Below are positions 1 to 12,700 of a stretch of 64,000 nt of DNA, piece by piece; the stretch's first letter is position 1, and every line of letters begins with the position of its first letter. Position numbers and translations under genes: made by a program. The DNA lies in assembly GCA_903813345.2 (NCBI GenBank), contig CAIIXF020000006.1, positions 20,779,936-20,843,935 of the forward strand. The letters run 5' to 3'. The notes beneath the pieces were generated by a model that saw nothing but the letters and a program-made list of their open reading frames with translations, made no database searches and had not been told where the DNA came from. The stretch is from Owenia fusiformis. Lineage: Eukaryota; Annelida; Polychaeta; Sabellida; Oweniidae.

Positions 1-115
1 GTGCAGGATAGCATTTTTACCAAAATATTATTTTCCAGCTGTACCTTAAGAACTGTACAGCAAGATTTCCTTCTGCCTGACATGAACAGACTCATGTCCA
101 CCCTTCTCGACGTAC

Positions 116-377
116 CTGTCTGAAACCCCAAATCCCCATGGGCTTGTGCATGAAAGGTTTCAGTAGCTACAAACATCTTTTGTCCAAACTGCAATTGTGG
201 TACATCAATTCTTTGCACAAACCCAGCAGGGAAAATTCCACTTTGATTCCCTAGGGATCCTTGCAGCCAACTTGCATCGATTTGTTGTGTAACAAGTACA
301 ATATCCCCAGCTTTGAGTGGTAATTCTCCATGTTCATTTGTGTTGAAGTCATAGTTTGCTTTCACAACATAGGCCAT
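116..377 (-). CDS. First coding exon of an SH3-domain protein (Tuba/DNMBP-like), partial
   Basis: Reading leftwards from an ATG at 377-375, 87 codons are open to a strong donor (CAG|GTACGT) whose last exon base is 116; the rest of the gene lies beyond the left edge. The peptide starts MAYVVKANYDFNTNEHGELP and is a compact SH3 domain: ALYDY-like NYDF, GELPLKAGDIV, the WLQG tryptophan and GIFPAGFVQ. The following residues (QKMFVATETFHAQAHGDLGF) look like the start of a second SH3 domain placed directly behind the first. Back-to-back N-terminal SH3 domains of this style are found in dynamin-binding protein (Tuba), a Cdc42 exchange-factor scaffold, and this is my best guess by memory. SH3D19 or another multi-SH3 adaptor is possible. 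The exon ends in phase 1. SH3 identity is secure; the family is not. Confidence 0.75.
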
Positions 378-1110
378 TCTGCCTTACTACAAAGGTGGAA
401 ATCATGAGTTCAACACTAGTTTAACAGAAATTCCGACGAGCAAAATAATAGTAGGAACTAAAAATACATGTAGGTCTGAAAACATTTTCATCTCTCCAAG
501 ACTAGAGATCTCTCAAAATATCAACATCATCCATTGACTTTCAACACACTGAATGATAAAAGCTCTTTATTGACAATTGCAAATTTAAACTGACCATACA
601 TTATATCGCAGAAGATTGTATTATTTGGGTCACAAACTTTCTAGAATTCTTTGTTTATTTTTACAAAAAAAATTGGGCGATAATACAGTGAATAAGGAGG
701 AGGAAAAAAATGATCACGTAACTTCTACCTTAATTTGCATCCGTTTTCCTTGATTATTAATTTCAACGAATAATTTTAGTATATGTATTTAGAAAAACAT
801 TAACTTACCTCATAAATATGGGATGATATCATAGAAAACTCATAATAATCCAGTGATGTAGAAAAATAAAATCTGGGTCAAAGTCATTACACCGCACGAA
901 ATGTTATTACCAACATACAATTGCAAGGAATACCCGGGGATTTGACAGGCATTTAGAAGTATCATTTTATGCTCATGATATTGATCTTGTATTGTTCAAG
1001 GCAGGTATTTAACATTTTGTCAACATTTTTGCATATTTTGGCTAGAAAATATCAACACTATACAGCATTGAAGGGGAGGGGGGGGGGCAATGTACAAGCT
1101 GGTCAACATT

Positions 1111-1153
1111 TATCCCGTTCCCGGACTATAGTCCATAGTCCGGGAACGGGATA
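1111..1153. repeat. Perfect 19-bp inverted repeat (hairpin)
   Basis: Arms TATCCCGTTCCCGGACTAT (1111-1129) and its exact reverse complement (1135-1153) surround a 5-base loop. A GC-rich stem of this length in AT-rich DNA is unlikely by chance; it may be the end-to-end remnant of a small inverted-repeat element. A degenerate relative containing TATCCCGT and AGGACTATAGTCCT occurs around 8104-8127. Confidence 0.85.
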
Positions 1154-1173
1154 AGTCAACATCATTGATACGG

Positions 1174-1207
1174 ATCGTGGACTTCTTCTTCATTTGAAGT
1201 CCACGAT
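1174..1207. repeat. Perfect 12-bp inverted repeat (hairpin)
   Basis: ATCGTGGACTTC (1174-1185) and GAAGTCCACGAT (1196-1207) pair exactly around a 10-base loop. It lies 20 bases beyond the 1111-1153 hairpin, so both could belong to one structured element. Confidence 0.75.
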
Positions 1208-1644
1208 ACGATGTAAACAAATCTGTAATCAGTAATGCTTTTTGTTTTACTACACAAATAATAACCAACAAAAAATTTATATCTTCAATCATGAACCATA
1301 TAAAAAGCTAATGATGTCAAGGTCACATACCTGCAGCACTTACTCGATTCCGCAGGCTTGATTCTCTAGCCAATAACATAGTGGAGGCCTTAAGAAGGTA
1401 AATCAGCACAGTCAGCTTCAATTTATCTTTGTCATTGAAAAGCAGGTTCATGTAACATTCACAATCACAAGGACACATTTGGGTCAAAGTTAAGGTACTA
1501 TTTAGAGACAAGGTCAATATTTCAACTTTCTTCTTGACTAATTGATAATATATTTCAGAATGACACCATACATCACAGGAAACCTATATGAACTGTTTTA
1601 TTGTAAAATTTCTTTCAAAAGTTGATGACTCCACTAATAGAGTA

Positions 1645-2640
1645 CAGGGTGGTCCAAAAAAAAGTGAACCCCTGCAACTGGCCATATTTCCCTTATTACT
1701 TGCAGGAATTCTTTTTTATTTTCACATGTTGTAGAGGAAGGTCTAAAATTTATGTTGGTACCATACATTTTTCTTAGTCTTGAAATTTGCAGAAATTATA
1801 AGATCTAACCAAACATTACTGAAAATGGACAAATTGTGATTTTCAATATCCGCGATTCTTCAACCCTTTAACACCTTTCCCCTGAGAAATTTCTAAGCTG
1901 CAGTCTTAAAGAACTAATATTTTCTGACTTCGTTCAATTTCAAATCCTGCACATTATGGCTTAAAACTAGCATTCTACATTTGTTAGTTGCAAAGTTATT
2001 GTGATCCAAAGAGATGTGCTAAGCTTCCACAGACGAAAACATTTTCCAGTGAAATCATGAACATACCCCTATAAGATCTTGAAATGTCAATATCTTCATA
2101 AATCATGGACCAATTCTAATGATATATGGCTCAAAACATTGAATATTGAATTTTCCTTTGATTTTTTAAAGATATTTGATGAAGGAGTTATCAGATTCCT
2201 GGTCACAGGGGGCAACTTCCTTCCATAAGAGGCCCCCCTCTAACCGTTGGTGTAGGTAACATACTGAACTGTTGAACAGTTTAAAATGCTTCAAAATGAT
2301 CAATGAAAGTGTGAAATGTGTTTTCTGCTTGAATAGTGTCCCTTTTGTCATATGGTAGGGTTTTAAACTTGTATCTCTAACTGAAAGCTGTTTAAAATCA
2401 TCCAATGTGTTTCAACAATTTCCGTGAATCACATTTGTAAAATTTTGTACAATATCTAATTTCCAGGCATGTTTGTTAAACGCTTGTAATTTCTTCAAAA
2501 TTTAAGACTGAGAATAAATTATGGCATCAACCAAAATTTTAGACCTTTCTCTACAACATGTGATAATATGAGCCAATTCATGCATGTATTAAGAAAAATA
2601 TAGCCTGTTGCAGGGGTTCACTTTTTTTTGGACCACCCTG
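1645..2640. mobile_element. ~1-kb TA-flanked non-autonomous DNA transposon, long inverted repeats
   Basis: The outer 34 bases of each end (starting CAGGGTGGTCC, then an A8 run) are exact reverse complements, and each end is flanked by TA, as expected for a Tc1/mariner-type target duplication. Imperfect inverted similarity continues inward for about 200 bases; for example CACATGTTGTAGAG near 1722 pairs with its complement near 2550-2570. No transposase is encoded; the short open stretch at 2166-2405 looks incidental. It is a large MITE or foldback element. The same CAGGGTG-type end with TA flanks recurs at 11245-11544 and 23816-24339. Confidence 0.85.
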
Positions 2641-2642
2641 TA

Positions 2643-4737
2643 AATTATAATTAAGTTAGACATTGATTAAAGATGCATTATGCCATAGGTTTTCCCCCAG
2701 ACAATCAATGATGTCCTATTGTTATTGCTCATATAATATCTCACATACCATGGATATATCTTGAGAATAACTTTTGGGTATATTATTGCCGAAATATTGA
2801 AATAATCAACAGAACAACCAACTTTCAGTTAAACACAATCGATTCCTCGGCTAGCGAGGGGAATCCCATTGAGTCACAAAAGCGCCCACAAGATCCTTGA
2901 CCCAGGCAGCCAATCAGTTTTGTGATTCAATGACTAATCAGATAACAGGAGGACATTCCCGGTATAATTTTATAATTTCTGCGAAAATAATTAGATCGGC
3001 CAGCACAATCGCAAAATTTACACTGAAAGGGGGACTTGGGACTTCTTCTTTGGTAAGTAGATGGGTGAATATGTGTTGAGACTCTCATAGAGCCCATTTA
3101 ATATAGATCTATTGACTCATCTCTCTAGGGTACTTTTACAAAGAATTTTTCTGTGTAGTAAACCAAAGAACAAACTTAAGGATAGGTATCAATATGGTGA
3201 ACTGAATTCAACAATGTTTTTCTCTTAAACCAATTATTGAAAACATTCTGTAAAAAAACACGGTCCTTTATGTAATGTTGACTGCTTGGCTTGTGCAATT
3301 GTTTTTTGTTCCTTTCTACCAATTCTTGAGAATGAAATAAAATGTCTTTCCGAACCTTGTTGGAACAAAATAGCATATACATGGTGCAACATTTTCGTTG
3401 ATTGGTTGATTTAACTAAAAGTATGCAAAAACTTAAAACAAAACCCCCAAAATAGATAAAAATTAAGATGAACCTTTTATTTCATGAACAAGATACTTTT
3501 TTAAAATCAACCAAACTTTCCTTTGTACAATTACAATGTTGAGAGACCTAAACACGTTGTGTTTATGTCGTTTTGTTCTAATGAGGTTCGTATAAATGTT
3601 TCATTTCATTCCGAACATATAATACCAAGAACAAAAAAGAAGTGTCTGATGTGTTTTCTAAAACAATGTAGAGAAAAGTATATATATATTTAAAATTATA
3701 ATGTTACCATTGAAAAGATGACCATTAAATTGATGATGTGTAAAATTTTCAGAATTTCTTGATGACTGGTTTAAGAGAAACGCGTGTTCAAAAAGTTCAC
3801 CATATCAATACCACTCTTTTGCTGCTAGCTTCATCAGTGAAATTATGACCTGGTTGATCTTTCAGCACAATCTTTTAGAACAAAACAATATTTACTTAAT
3901 GTTTAGCTATATTACATGTACTACGCTTATATATAAATATACAAAATGCAGTAATTACATTCAATTAATATCAATAAATATCACATAATGAATGAATTCC
4001 AGCTATTGCACTGCAATAAGAACTATGCTATAATACAAAAGTTTAAGTGTACAAGTATAGATGTCTCTCTGAAGAATATCATATAATTTGTTCATGTGGG
4101 ATTAAATATAAGAAAAGTATTATTTTCTCAGATGACCTTAATGATGTTAACTATAATTACAAGGAAATACATGTACTGTAATCTGATCTTGAAATATCAT
4201 TTGAGTTAATTTCTTTAATAATATGCATGACTTTAATTGTCAAAAAGACAGAAATTTTCTATAATCTTGTGATACATATACTGCAATATATAATGCCATA
4301 CATTTAGTCTAAATTACTAGAACTACAAATGTCAAATAATATCATATGGTCTCAAGTGAAGTTACAATATCATATGACAAGTTGTTATATGCAAATTTTG
4401 TGTAATGAAACTTCTTCATGTTAATATCAGGTTTTGGACTGTTTCTTTATACAAGTAGTCTTGAGTAAGTATTTTTGGGTGCATAATGCACAAGGACATG
4501 GTGCAAATTGGCGACTTCAATAATAGAATTTTGGTGGTGAAACATCACTTTTTCTGTCTTTTTCACTTCAGCAACGGATATTCAAATGTTTCTGGAGGGT
4601 TCCTATTCCTCACTTATGTTATTATTGTAAATGCAAATACACCTTTCTAAAGACAGAAAGAGAGCAAAAAATGTATTTGTTTTTCCAGTTAATATGGAAT
4701 CCCCGAACAATAAATATTCACAAATGTTAATGCTGCT
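2643..4737. other. Intergenic region, no gene recognised
   Basis: AT-rich sequence between the element at 1645-2640 and the 3' end of the leftward SOUL gene. Around 2855-3055 there is a slightly GC-richer patch with CCAATCAG and a donor-like TTTG|GTAAGT, which could be an orphan promoter or 5' non-coding exon, but no coding continuation was found. The 3' UTR of the SOUL gene must start in the right-hand part. No other structure seen. Confidence 0.4.
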
Positions 4738-7453
4738 TTATTCATCCTTTGGTGTTTTAACGAACCACACTTCATTTCGTCTGGAGAACAATTTAAAGGG
4801 ACTGTCATATCCATTTGTATAGTAGTAGCCAGTCTCAAATTTCTCTTTTCCATTGATGCTTTCTGAAAGATTCTTAGCCTCTTCTATCCATTGTTCTTCT
4901 TTTGCAAAACCTCCAAATTGTCTGAAAAAGAAGAAGGTTGTAAAATTATAAACTGTACTGAAGTTATATGACGAATAGATATGGTGTATCAGTGATCCAT
5001 TCAGGATTTTTCCTCAGGTGTGTGTAAAATTCTCATTTCACAATTCTGTCCAAAATTGGTCAAAATATGCCAATTTTTAATGTTTTTCTCATTAACAAGT
5101 GGGTGCAACTGGATTTTCAGGTGGGTGCAAGCCTTTTTTCAAATCCCAGTTGGGTGCTGCGCCCACTTGCTTTAATGCCGGAGAGATCACTCTGTAATAT
5201 GTTGGAAGCAATATTTTCAAAAAGATTCACTTTCAATGTTTCCATTATAATCCTAGTTTTATTTTTCTGGAAAAAAATGTGGATATATGAGATCAAATTT
5301 CTAATTTTTTGAAGATATAAAATGCACTTATGTTCATTTAAATAATAAGGAAAAATAGATACAAGGCAATTAGGTGCAAAATGTAACCACCTACTATTAG
5401 TTACAGATGTTGACCACAGCATGCCAAACACAACTTGCATAATGGATAAATTGTAAACACGTACCTTGAAAACAATGTCATTTCAGGGGTGGTCTCAATA
5501 AACACATCAGGATTGGAAGGTTTAGGGGTGTTCTCCACAAAATCATCACCAACATAGAAAGATATGGTGAATGTACTTTCACAGTTAGGTCCTGCCCCAG
5601 GTACGATTTTGGTTCTAACAGGTGCTGTCATTGGAATGGTGGTCTCTAAAATACAATTTAAAAAAATTTAAATTAAAAACACATTAAACATTTTTACACT
5701 GCAATACAAATTAAACACATTATCTTAACTTGCAATGTTTATGTTAAATATGTCAAAATGTCAAAAGATCAATGTTGCCAAATAAGCTATATATCATCAG
5801 TTAGGGGGAGAGGGTGTCTGGAACCAAAATGTAGTCACGCTATCCCATGAAACAGAGTTAGGTGTTTGAAAGATTTATGAGGAACACAATGACATGAATA
5901 CATGTATACTAGAGATAAGATTATGGCAGTTTAGTGTTGCAGGGGTTTCATTAGCAGCAGGCAACAAGCGATTTTACCAGTTGTTTTCACAAAATTGCTC
6001 ATTGTTTTTAGGGACTTGTCAACTTTTCCATGTTCAATTAATGATTTCAATTAATTTTGCATGTTGTTTTCATTTACATGTATTTAGCCTGTTGTGAGAA
6101 ATTCTAGTGAATCAAGCGGAATATAACGTATTTTCTTACTTGTTTCATTGTTTCCCTGGATGTATTTAAACAGCCTCCAGAATCCTTCCCTGGTGGCATC
6201 CTCATATTTCATTGCTTTAATGGTCGTACTGGCCCATTTGGATTCTGGGTAATGGCGTTCTTCATATGGCTAGAATGGTATGACAATGACAATGTGAATA
6301 ACTGTGTATTATATTTAATCAACTTGTTACTTTATAATTCATTCACATATATGTCAGGCACATCTCAGAAATTTTGTTAGCAAAGTTTGTATGGAAATTG
6401 ATCAAACCATCTAAAATATTCATAACTAATTCAAACACATTTAACGTCAATGTTGGACAACTTTAATTCAAACATCTTTGTAAAGAACAAATTTGAAATC
6501 AATGCTTACAATGATCTCCTTTGGGTCTGCTGGCTTGTTTAAGTGTTCATAGCGAGGCATCTCCAGACCACTAGAGGTCACTGCTGAGCTGATGGCAGTA
6601 CCAACATTCTTGATAAAATTCATTGTCTGCAACAAAATCAGCATACTGTAAATCCACATTATAAATAGCATAAAAGGCAAGCATATAAAATAGTGGCATA
6701 TTTTCAAGGGTCTAATACCCTCATTTTCAGCAAATACATAACATAACATTGAAACATAGCTAGGCAATGGTTGCCAAGGTGTGTAAAATTCCAGGCAATC
6801 ATAACATCATAACACAATATTCCATACTATATTGAATGAAATAATCCACAATGATTGCAACCTAGCCACCATAATGCACATGGGCTAAGTTTGGGTTCTA
6901 GTGAAACTGTCTACAGTACATCAATTTCATCGTTCAGTGAAAAGCTATGTATCATAGGGAATAACAATCCAGGTTCTTATGCAGGTCAAATGGTCAGTGT
7001 CGTGGTAAGTCAAATGGTTTTGAACTTGATGTCAGTGTTGACCTAGATAACCCTTGCAGAAATGTTTTGCCACAGAAAGTGCTGCCACACTCATGCAAGG
7101 TCTGAAAAACAACACATTGGCGGATTCAGTCATCCACAATGAGTCCTGGGCTATATGAATACAATTTATATAATTAATACAACTTCAACTCCTCGGATGT
7201 ATTCTAAGAAAAATTGTGCCATCTGTGGGAAGTTGCATCAATTTTTGTAAAATTCAAAATAAATCTTATTTTTTGGCTTGTATCACAGCTTGTATCTGAT
7301 AGAGCCCATGATCACAGGTATAAATACAGGCATGGTCATGTGGATGAAAACCTTATGAAACCCACTTGACGAATTATCTTCAAAAACTGTGTCAAAAGGT
7401 ATTCTTACCGACTTTTTGCTTGTAACTGTCCGAATTGTTTTAATCGTGGTCAT
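4738..7453 (-). CDS. SOUL/HEBP family haem-binding protein, five exons, intracellular type
   Basis: Coding exons on the minus strand: 7453-7409, 6626-6510, 6269-6140, 5645-5465 and 4921-4738 (stop TAA at 4738-4740). They sum to 657 bases, 218 residues, with all phases closing. The protein starts MTTIKTIRTVTSKKS and shows the SOUL landmarks in order: YEERHYPESKWASTT, EGFWRLFKYIQGNNE, the family hallmark MTAPV followed by IVPGAGP, then RQFGGFA and the C-terminal GYDSPFKLFSRRNEVWFV. SOUL proteins bind haem or tetrapyrroles as a pseudo-symmetric beta barrel; the cellular role is unclear. No convincing signal peptide is present, in contrast to the neighbouring rightward paralogue. Introns fall at the same places and phases as in that paralogue (130-base exon, then a split arginine codon before FGGFA), so the two arose by duplication. 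Start chosen as the only ATG giving a phase-0 first exon with a good donor (TCG|GTAAGA). Confidence 0.92.
5096..5190 (-). repeat. Dispersed ~95-bp repeat, copy 1
   Basis: Within the last intron of the SOUL gene. Its reverse complement matches 16853-16946 in the tetraspanin first intron nearly base for base (GCATTAAAGCAA, GCAGCACCCA, GCTTGCACCCAC, CACCCACTTG). A fragment of an unnamed interspersed repeat. Confidence 0.75.
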
Positions 7454-8189
7454 GAGACTGAATTACTCAGTCATATAATTGTACCGCTGTCTGGCTGCTG
7501 TACAAACTTATGAAAGCAACTCATGTGTTTATACACGTGATGTTAGTGTCCAATAGTGGAAGTGCCCAGTACAGGAGACAGAGGTTGATATTTTCTCTAT
7601 TTTTCAATTATATTACTATCATTATAGCTTTTATGGTGAAATAAATAGAATTCTTGAAATATAACTAACATAATATACATAGAATGAATGTAATAGTGTC
7701 TCTACAATATGATAATGATTTATATAATAAATCCATCAAGGCTTTCTCCCCTTTTTTAAAATGATCAATTCATATCACGTGATTGATGTTTTGAGGTTAA
7801 TCTGACATTTTGTTTTTTGGTGCAGCAAGTGTGAATTATAAAGTTTTATAACCATCATTGAAACTTGTTTTGAAGGTCAGGACGAGTATTGCTTATCATT
7901 AGAACACGAAAACGGGCAGTTGTCACACGATCTAGAATAAAGAAGAAACACTAAAGGTAAATAAACAAACGCATTTTTACCAACATTTTACCTTTCGCCA
8001 TGGGCTCTATCAGAGCTATTTTTCTAAGTACTACGCCACCACAGGAGCCCGCATGGGAGCAAGAGTTGAGAGAGGCAAAAAAAGTGTTGAGGGGGGTCTT
8101 TGTTATCCCGTGCAGGACTATAGTCCTGAGAACGTCTCAATCTTTTGCCTGTACGATTACAACATTAGAGAATTTTCTACGCTTCTTAG
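7454..8189. other. Upstream flank of the leftward SOUL gene
   Basis: Left part of the 2.3-kb gap between the two divergent SOUL genes, so promoter elements of the leftward gene should lie here. I see no unambiguous TATA or Inr. CTGATAGAGCCCATG at 7295-7309 (in the first intron) has an exact inverted copy at 7998-8012; the meaning is unknown. No coding exon recognised. Confidence 0.4.
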
Positions 8190-9102
8190 GGGAACATGGG
8201 GCAAAACGGCCCTCTGGGGCAAAGTGGCCCATAGGTGCATTCATTCACCCTCTGGGTCTCTGAGGATCGTGCATTAGAGGCGGTGTTCACCGTCTAAGTG
8301 GCCCATCGAAATATCTTTTGAACTTTAAAAAGATGGTTCTTCAAAAGTCACAAAATCGAATTTTGAAATATCTGCCACCTTCTCGACCGTCCATTTTTAA
8401 CCAAGCAGCGTCTCGCTTCACGTAAGAGGTAATTCTACTTTTCGCCCTCTTTTTTGGAAATTACCCCTCTCACGAGAATCTCTAAAAAATCCGGCAACAA
8501 TAGAATATCGTTTTGATTTAACATTTTACATAGAGTGTGCACATTTATTCTTTATTTGTAAAAATTTCGAGCTTTAAATATTAGGCAAATTAAAATGACG
8601 TCTATTTGAAAATTCACATGTCTTTGGGGCAAAACGGCCCACACATGTTATAACATACAAATGTTACAAAATTTTCTACAAATTTTCAAATGTAACAATT
8701 TTGACATCTGGCTTGTGCCTTATTTCCTTCCGACACATATCGAATGACTAGAATTATGGTAGGGGTTAAGAATACTTTATCTGTCAAAGGTTTGAACGTC
8801 TGAGATAAGATGTTTATGGACGAGTCTTGTAATTGATTAATTTTGGTTTCAAAACCCATGTAACAGAGGGTGGGCCGTTTTGCCCCACCCATGGGCCGTT
8901 TTGCCCCACTCTCGGCAATATTTTTGACCATTGAAAAATCACAGAAGATAGTCCTAGGAAAGTATAAAACACTCGAAAAATGTAAACCACAAACCATTAA
9001 TAAAGTGGAACATCAAAGTGCGCGATGATTGACAGATACAAAAATATCCCGTACAGAACAACTTAAAATTAAATTTTTTGGGCCGCTTTGCCCCATGTTC
9101 CC
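8190..9102. mobile_element. ~0.9-kb non-autonomous DNA transposon with GGGGCAAA-type ends
   Basis: A 23-bp terminal inverted repeat, GGGAACATGGGGCAAA followed by (A/G)CGGCCC, lies at 8190-8212 and inverted at 9080-9102 with one mismatch. The core word GGGGCAAA..GGCCC recurs inside as subterminal copies near 8216-8230, 8626-8640 and, inverted, 8873-8913. TTA occurs just outside both ends and may be the target duplication. No transposase frame. It sits between the two SOUL genes. Confidence 0.8.
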
Positions 9103-9353
9103 TTACACTTGAGTAGTTCAACGTCGTAAAACTCAATAACGGCGTTCTTTACTATTAGGAATTTTCTTGGGGCCGTTATAAGACATGTCAGATAAGAAAC
9201 GAGGCCCAGGCTAGGTCTAATGTTGTTGGACTAACACTTGAGATACCTAGATATATGCCAGCAGCTGTCGGTTTAGTTTTTTCGGTTTGGTTCATTCTTA
9301 TTCGTGATTGTTATTGATTGACTGCTTTTATCTTGAACTACACTACTGATTGT

Positions 9354-9559
9354 TATTTTCAGAGGGCTGAAAATGTTATTTTATCATGTTTAGGGTCATT
9401 CTGCCCATGTACATTGTGATCCTGGTCATATAAATGATATGTGGAACTAGTTAAATTGACTAGAGGCCAAAACAGAACTCTGTTATCTTGGTTAAAAAAA
9501 TGCATCATGTCTTGTTTTTTCCTGTTTTGTCATTTCCTTTAAGTACCATGGCACCTTAA
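9354..9559 (+). mobile_element. 3' half-copy of a TTAA-ended MITE
   Basis: Matches the right half of the complete element at 60616-61378: shared words include TTTAGGGTCATTCTG, ACATTGTGATCCTGG, AACAGAACTCTGTTATCTT and TGTTTTGTCATTTCCT, ending in CCATGGCACCTTAA at 9546-9559. The left half is missing, so this is a truncated copy. Confidence 0.8.
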
Positions 9560-9742
9560 ACAGCTCCTTATGAATATATATAACTAACAAAAAAATTCTG
9601 GCTTGTACATTTCATGAATATCTTGTTAGGGGGTAGGCCTACACTTATTTGTCATAAATATTTTTCACATACAGTTTGAAAATATACAGTAGTGGCAAAA
9701 CCTATATACCTTTATATAGTTATCGGGATTGTTATTGCAGAA

Positions 9743-12700
9743 ATGTTGCGACTTCTAGTCCTCGCACTAGTGTGTATGGTTGATGCCAAAGTACTGAAGT
9801 TTGAACCCGATCGTAACCATGAGAATGCAGTTATCAAAATGGAAGCACCCTACAAAAAGCCAGATTTCTGCAACGGTCTTGACTGTCCAAGTTTCAAAGT
9901 CATTGAAACGACTAAGGTATGATTGACCGACTACTGTAAAATAAGTAATAATTGCATAATCAATTAAATGTTCACAAAATTTTATCAATCTTAAATTAAT
10001 ACTAATGTGTTTCTTAGTAGTAACAGTCAATACATCAAAGCACCATCTGAAGAAGAAATATTTGATTTAATTAATTTTTTTTTCATTTTCAGGATTATGA
10101 ATTGCGAGAGTATGCAATGAGCAACTGGGTGACAACACAGCTAAGTGGAATAGACTACTCACAGGCCCAATACACAATGTTTATGAGATTGTTCAACTAC
10201 ATTCAAGGCAATAATGTTAAAAGTAAGTTGAATTTCAATTATCAATTTTAAAGTTCAAGTGCTATGTAAATTGATTTGGCACCTATTTTAATGTGGTAAT
10301 TTTCCAATTCTGTGTTAGGTTTTCAATTGAAATCTTTGCAAAAATTAAGTAAAAATTGTGCCTGGGCAATTTCTGCAGTATGAGACAATTAAAAAATTGA
10401 TAAAATTCTTGTAAACAGGCTAAAGCAAACTAGTTTTTGATCTGACTAAGGAAAGAAAAGTTCCTATTTGTGCAACCAAAGTGTAAAGAGGATTTTATAG
10501 AATAATGTTGTCTCGCTTTAGACAATTGCGACCCCCTACACTCCTTACCTCTGCAAGCCAATGCCCTAAGCAGTGTAGGGTCATATTGATGTATCAAGGT
10601 ATTTTATGACTGAATGAATATACAGGTGTCATATCATACCATTAAATTTTAATCTTTTGAGGGGTTCAAACAGATTAATTTAACAACAGGTTAGCATATG
10701 CCAATTTTTGAATTTTTGAACATGGTGTTGTACCTTAACTGTGCTATGCAAAAAAGTGGCGGGTAATCATATGCGCACTTAGTGCAGATATTATACAAAT
10801 ATTTAATTCTATTGAGGTGAATAACTGTGCATTTTCACATGATATGTACAAGCATCTTGTGAAAGTGTCATATGTATTCATCGAAAATAGAATTAAAAAT
10901 TTGTTTTATTATTCTCTGTTACATTTCTATCTCACATTAATGGAATAACAAACAAATTAATCATAACAATATACTCCCAGGATATACAATTGAAACTACA
11001 CTGTACTAAGTCGTGACTGGTGACTATCATTTGATATTCAAAAAAAGGGGCCAGCATGTAGGACATAGGCCAATCAGAAAGTGAGGAATATGACAGTGAT
11101 ATAATAGTAACGGTTATTGAATTTGAATTTGTGGTATCTACAAACTAAAGGCATGTTGGGTTCTCAATTATATTCAAATTCAAAAATGACCATTAATATC
11201 GCACTGCTTGTGTTTGTATATCACAATTTGTATAGGTTGCAATACAGGGTGAGCCAAAAAAAGGTAACCCAAACAAAACTTAATAAAACTCAGTCATCGG
11301 TTTGGGGTTATAGAGTTATATTGGCACAATTGAACCTTGTTCGATGTACTTTTAATCCACTTATTTCACTGGTCAATGTAAGGTTTGTAAAATGCTGATG
11401 GCCATAAAATCATGACCATTTTGAATAGACCAATGACACTTACTTGAATGAACAAAGTCCAATTGTACCAAATATGAATTATAACTCATTCCGGATAACT
11501 TGAGTTATTGAGACTTGTTTGGGTTACCTTTTTGGCTCACCTTGTATGTAACACCATATTATCCATATATTACTGATTTTCTCATATTATTCACTCAGAA
11601 ACAAAGATTGCTATGACAACACCAGTTCTGGAGCGAATCATTCCCGGGCAGGGTCCAGCATGTGAGAGCAACTTTACTATGTCTTTCTACATGATCAACT
11701 CAGATGAGCCCCAGCCACTAGATAAAACCTGTAATAAAACTCAGCTACCTGTTCAAAGAGTCTATGTTAGGTAGAGAAGATTATCTAACCCATTTTTAGT
11801 TACTGTATTTAAGGTGCTTCTTGTAGTTACTGTATTTAAGATCCTTACGCTTTTGCATTGATCTCTACTTATAGGACTACTACTGTATGTTATTATGTGG
11901 TGGCAGCTTCGCGATTTTACTTGTGATTCTGCTTTTAATTAAGATCTTACCATGCTCTTCTATTCCAGGACCTACTGGATATAGTATGATGGCAGCTTCA
12001 GTATTGCTTATAATAAACTTGAGCCTTCTCCCCACATTTACTGCTCAGCGACCCTGCACATTATGTGAAGTACAATACCATGTTGTTTTCCAGAGATGAA
12101 GATTGCAATGACATGCCCAGTAATAGTCCGTATCATCCCAGGCCAGGGGCCAGCATGTGAGGATAACTTCACAATGTCATTCTTTGTGCCCCCTTCAATG
12201 GCCAATCCTCCAAAGCCAACAGATCCCACAGTTGAGCTTACCAGTATGAGATCCATGAGAGTCTATGTCAGGTATGCTTTCACCTTTAAATTTACTTGAA
12301 GGCGAACTTAAGGACTAGAATGAATGTAACAACTGGAGTAAAAAATCAATAACAAATAGATATCACAAATTTTTAATTTCACATTTTAAGAAAGAAGAAG
12401 TTTCAATGATTTCACACCAACAACAAGCACACACTTATGTTGCATGACTGCTCTAAAATTACCTATTAGAATTAATTAAATTACAAATTAGATCATTTTT
12501 GCACATTTTATTTGTTCAAATACTTTCTTGTCTTTAATTTTTGTTGGAGGATGGATCTGATTTTCAACATATGTCAAATTGATTTTCAGAGGTTTTGGAG
12601 GATTTGCAACACTTCAAAAGTACCAAGATGAGGCTCTTGCACTGGGAAAGGCAATTAATGATCAATCGAAATATGTCACAGATCATTGGTTCACAGGGGG

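Larger units (their letters stand above)
378..1644. other. Upstream flank of the SH3 gene, no gene seen
   Basis: AT-rich flank on the 5' side of the leftward SH3 gene. I see no coding exon, only two strong hairpins (listed separately) and a G-run near 1077. It presumably holds the promoter or 5' UTR of the SH3 gene, but no decisive motif was recognised. Confidence 0.4.

Noticed and set aside
2855-3060. CCAAT-containing patch ending in a GTAAGT donor, possible promoter plus first exon on the plus strand
   Set aside because: No downstream plus-strand exon exists before the leftward SOUL gene and the short open frame shows no family resemblance; kept only as a remark in the intergenic entry.
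8000-8277. Overlapping plus-strand frames near 8000
   Set aside because: They run into the GGGGCAAA element and have no domain or splice partner.
9692-9742. Earlier start for the secreted SOUL gene
   Set aside because: The upstream in-frame triplet is GTG, not ATG; the ATG at 9743 yields a clean signal peptide.
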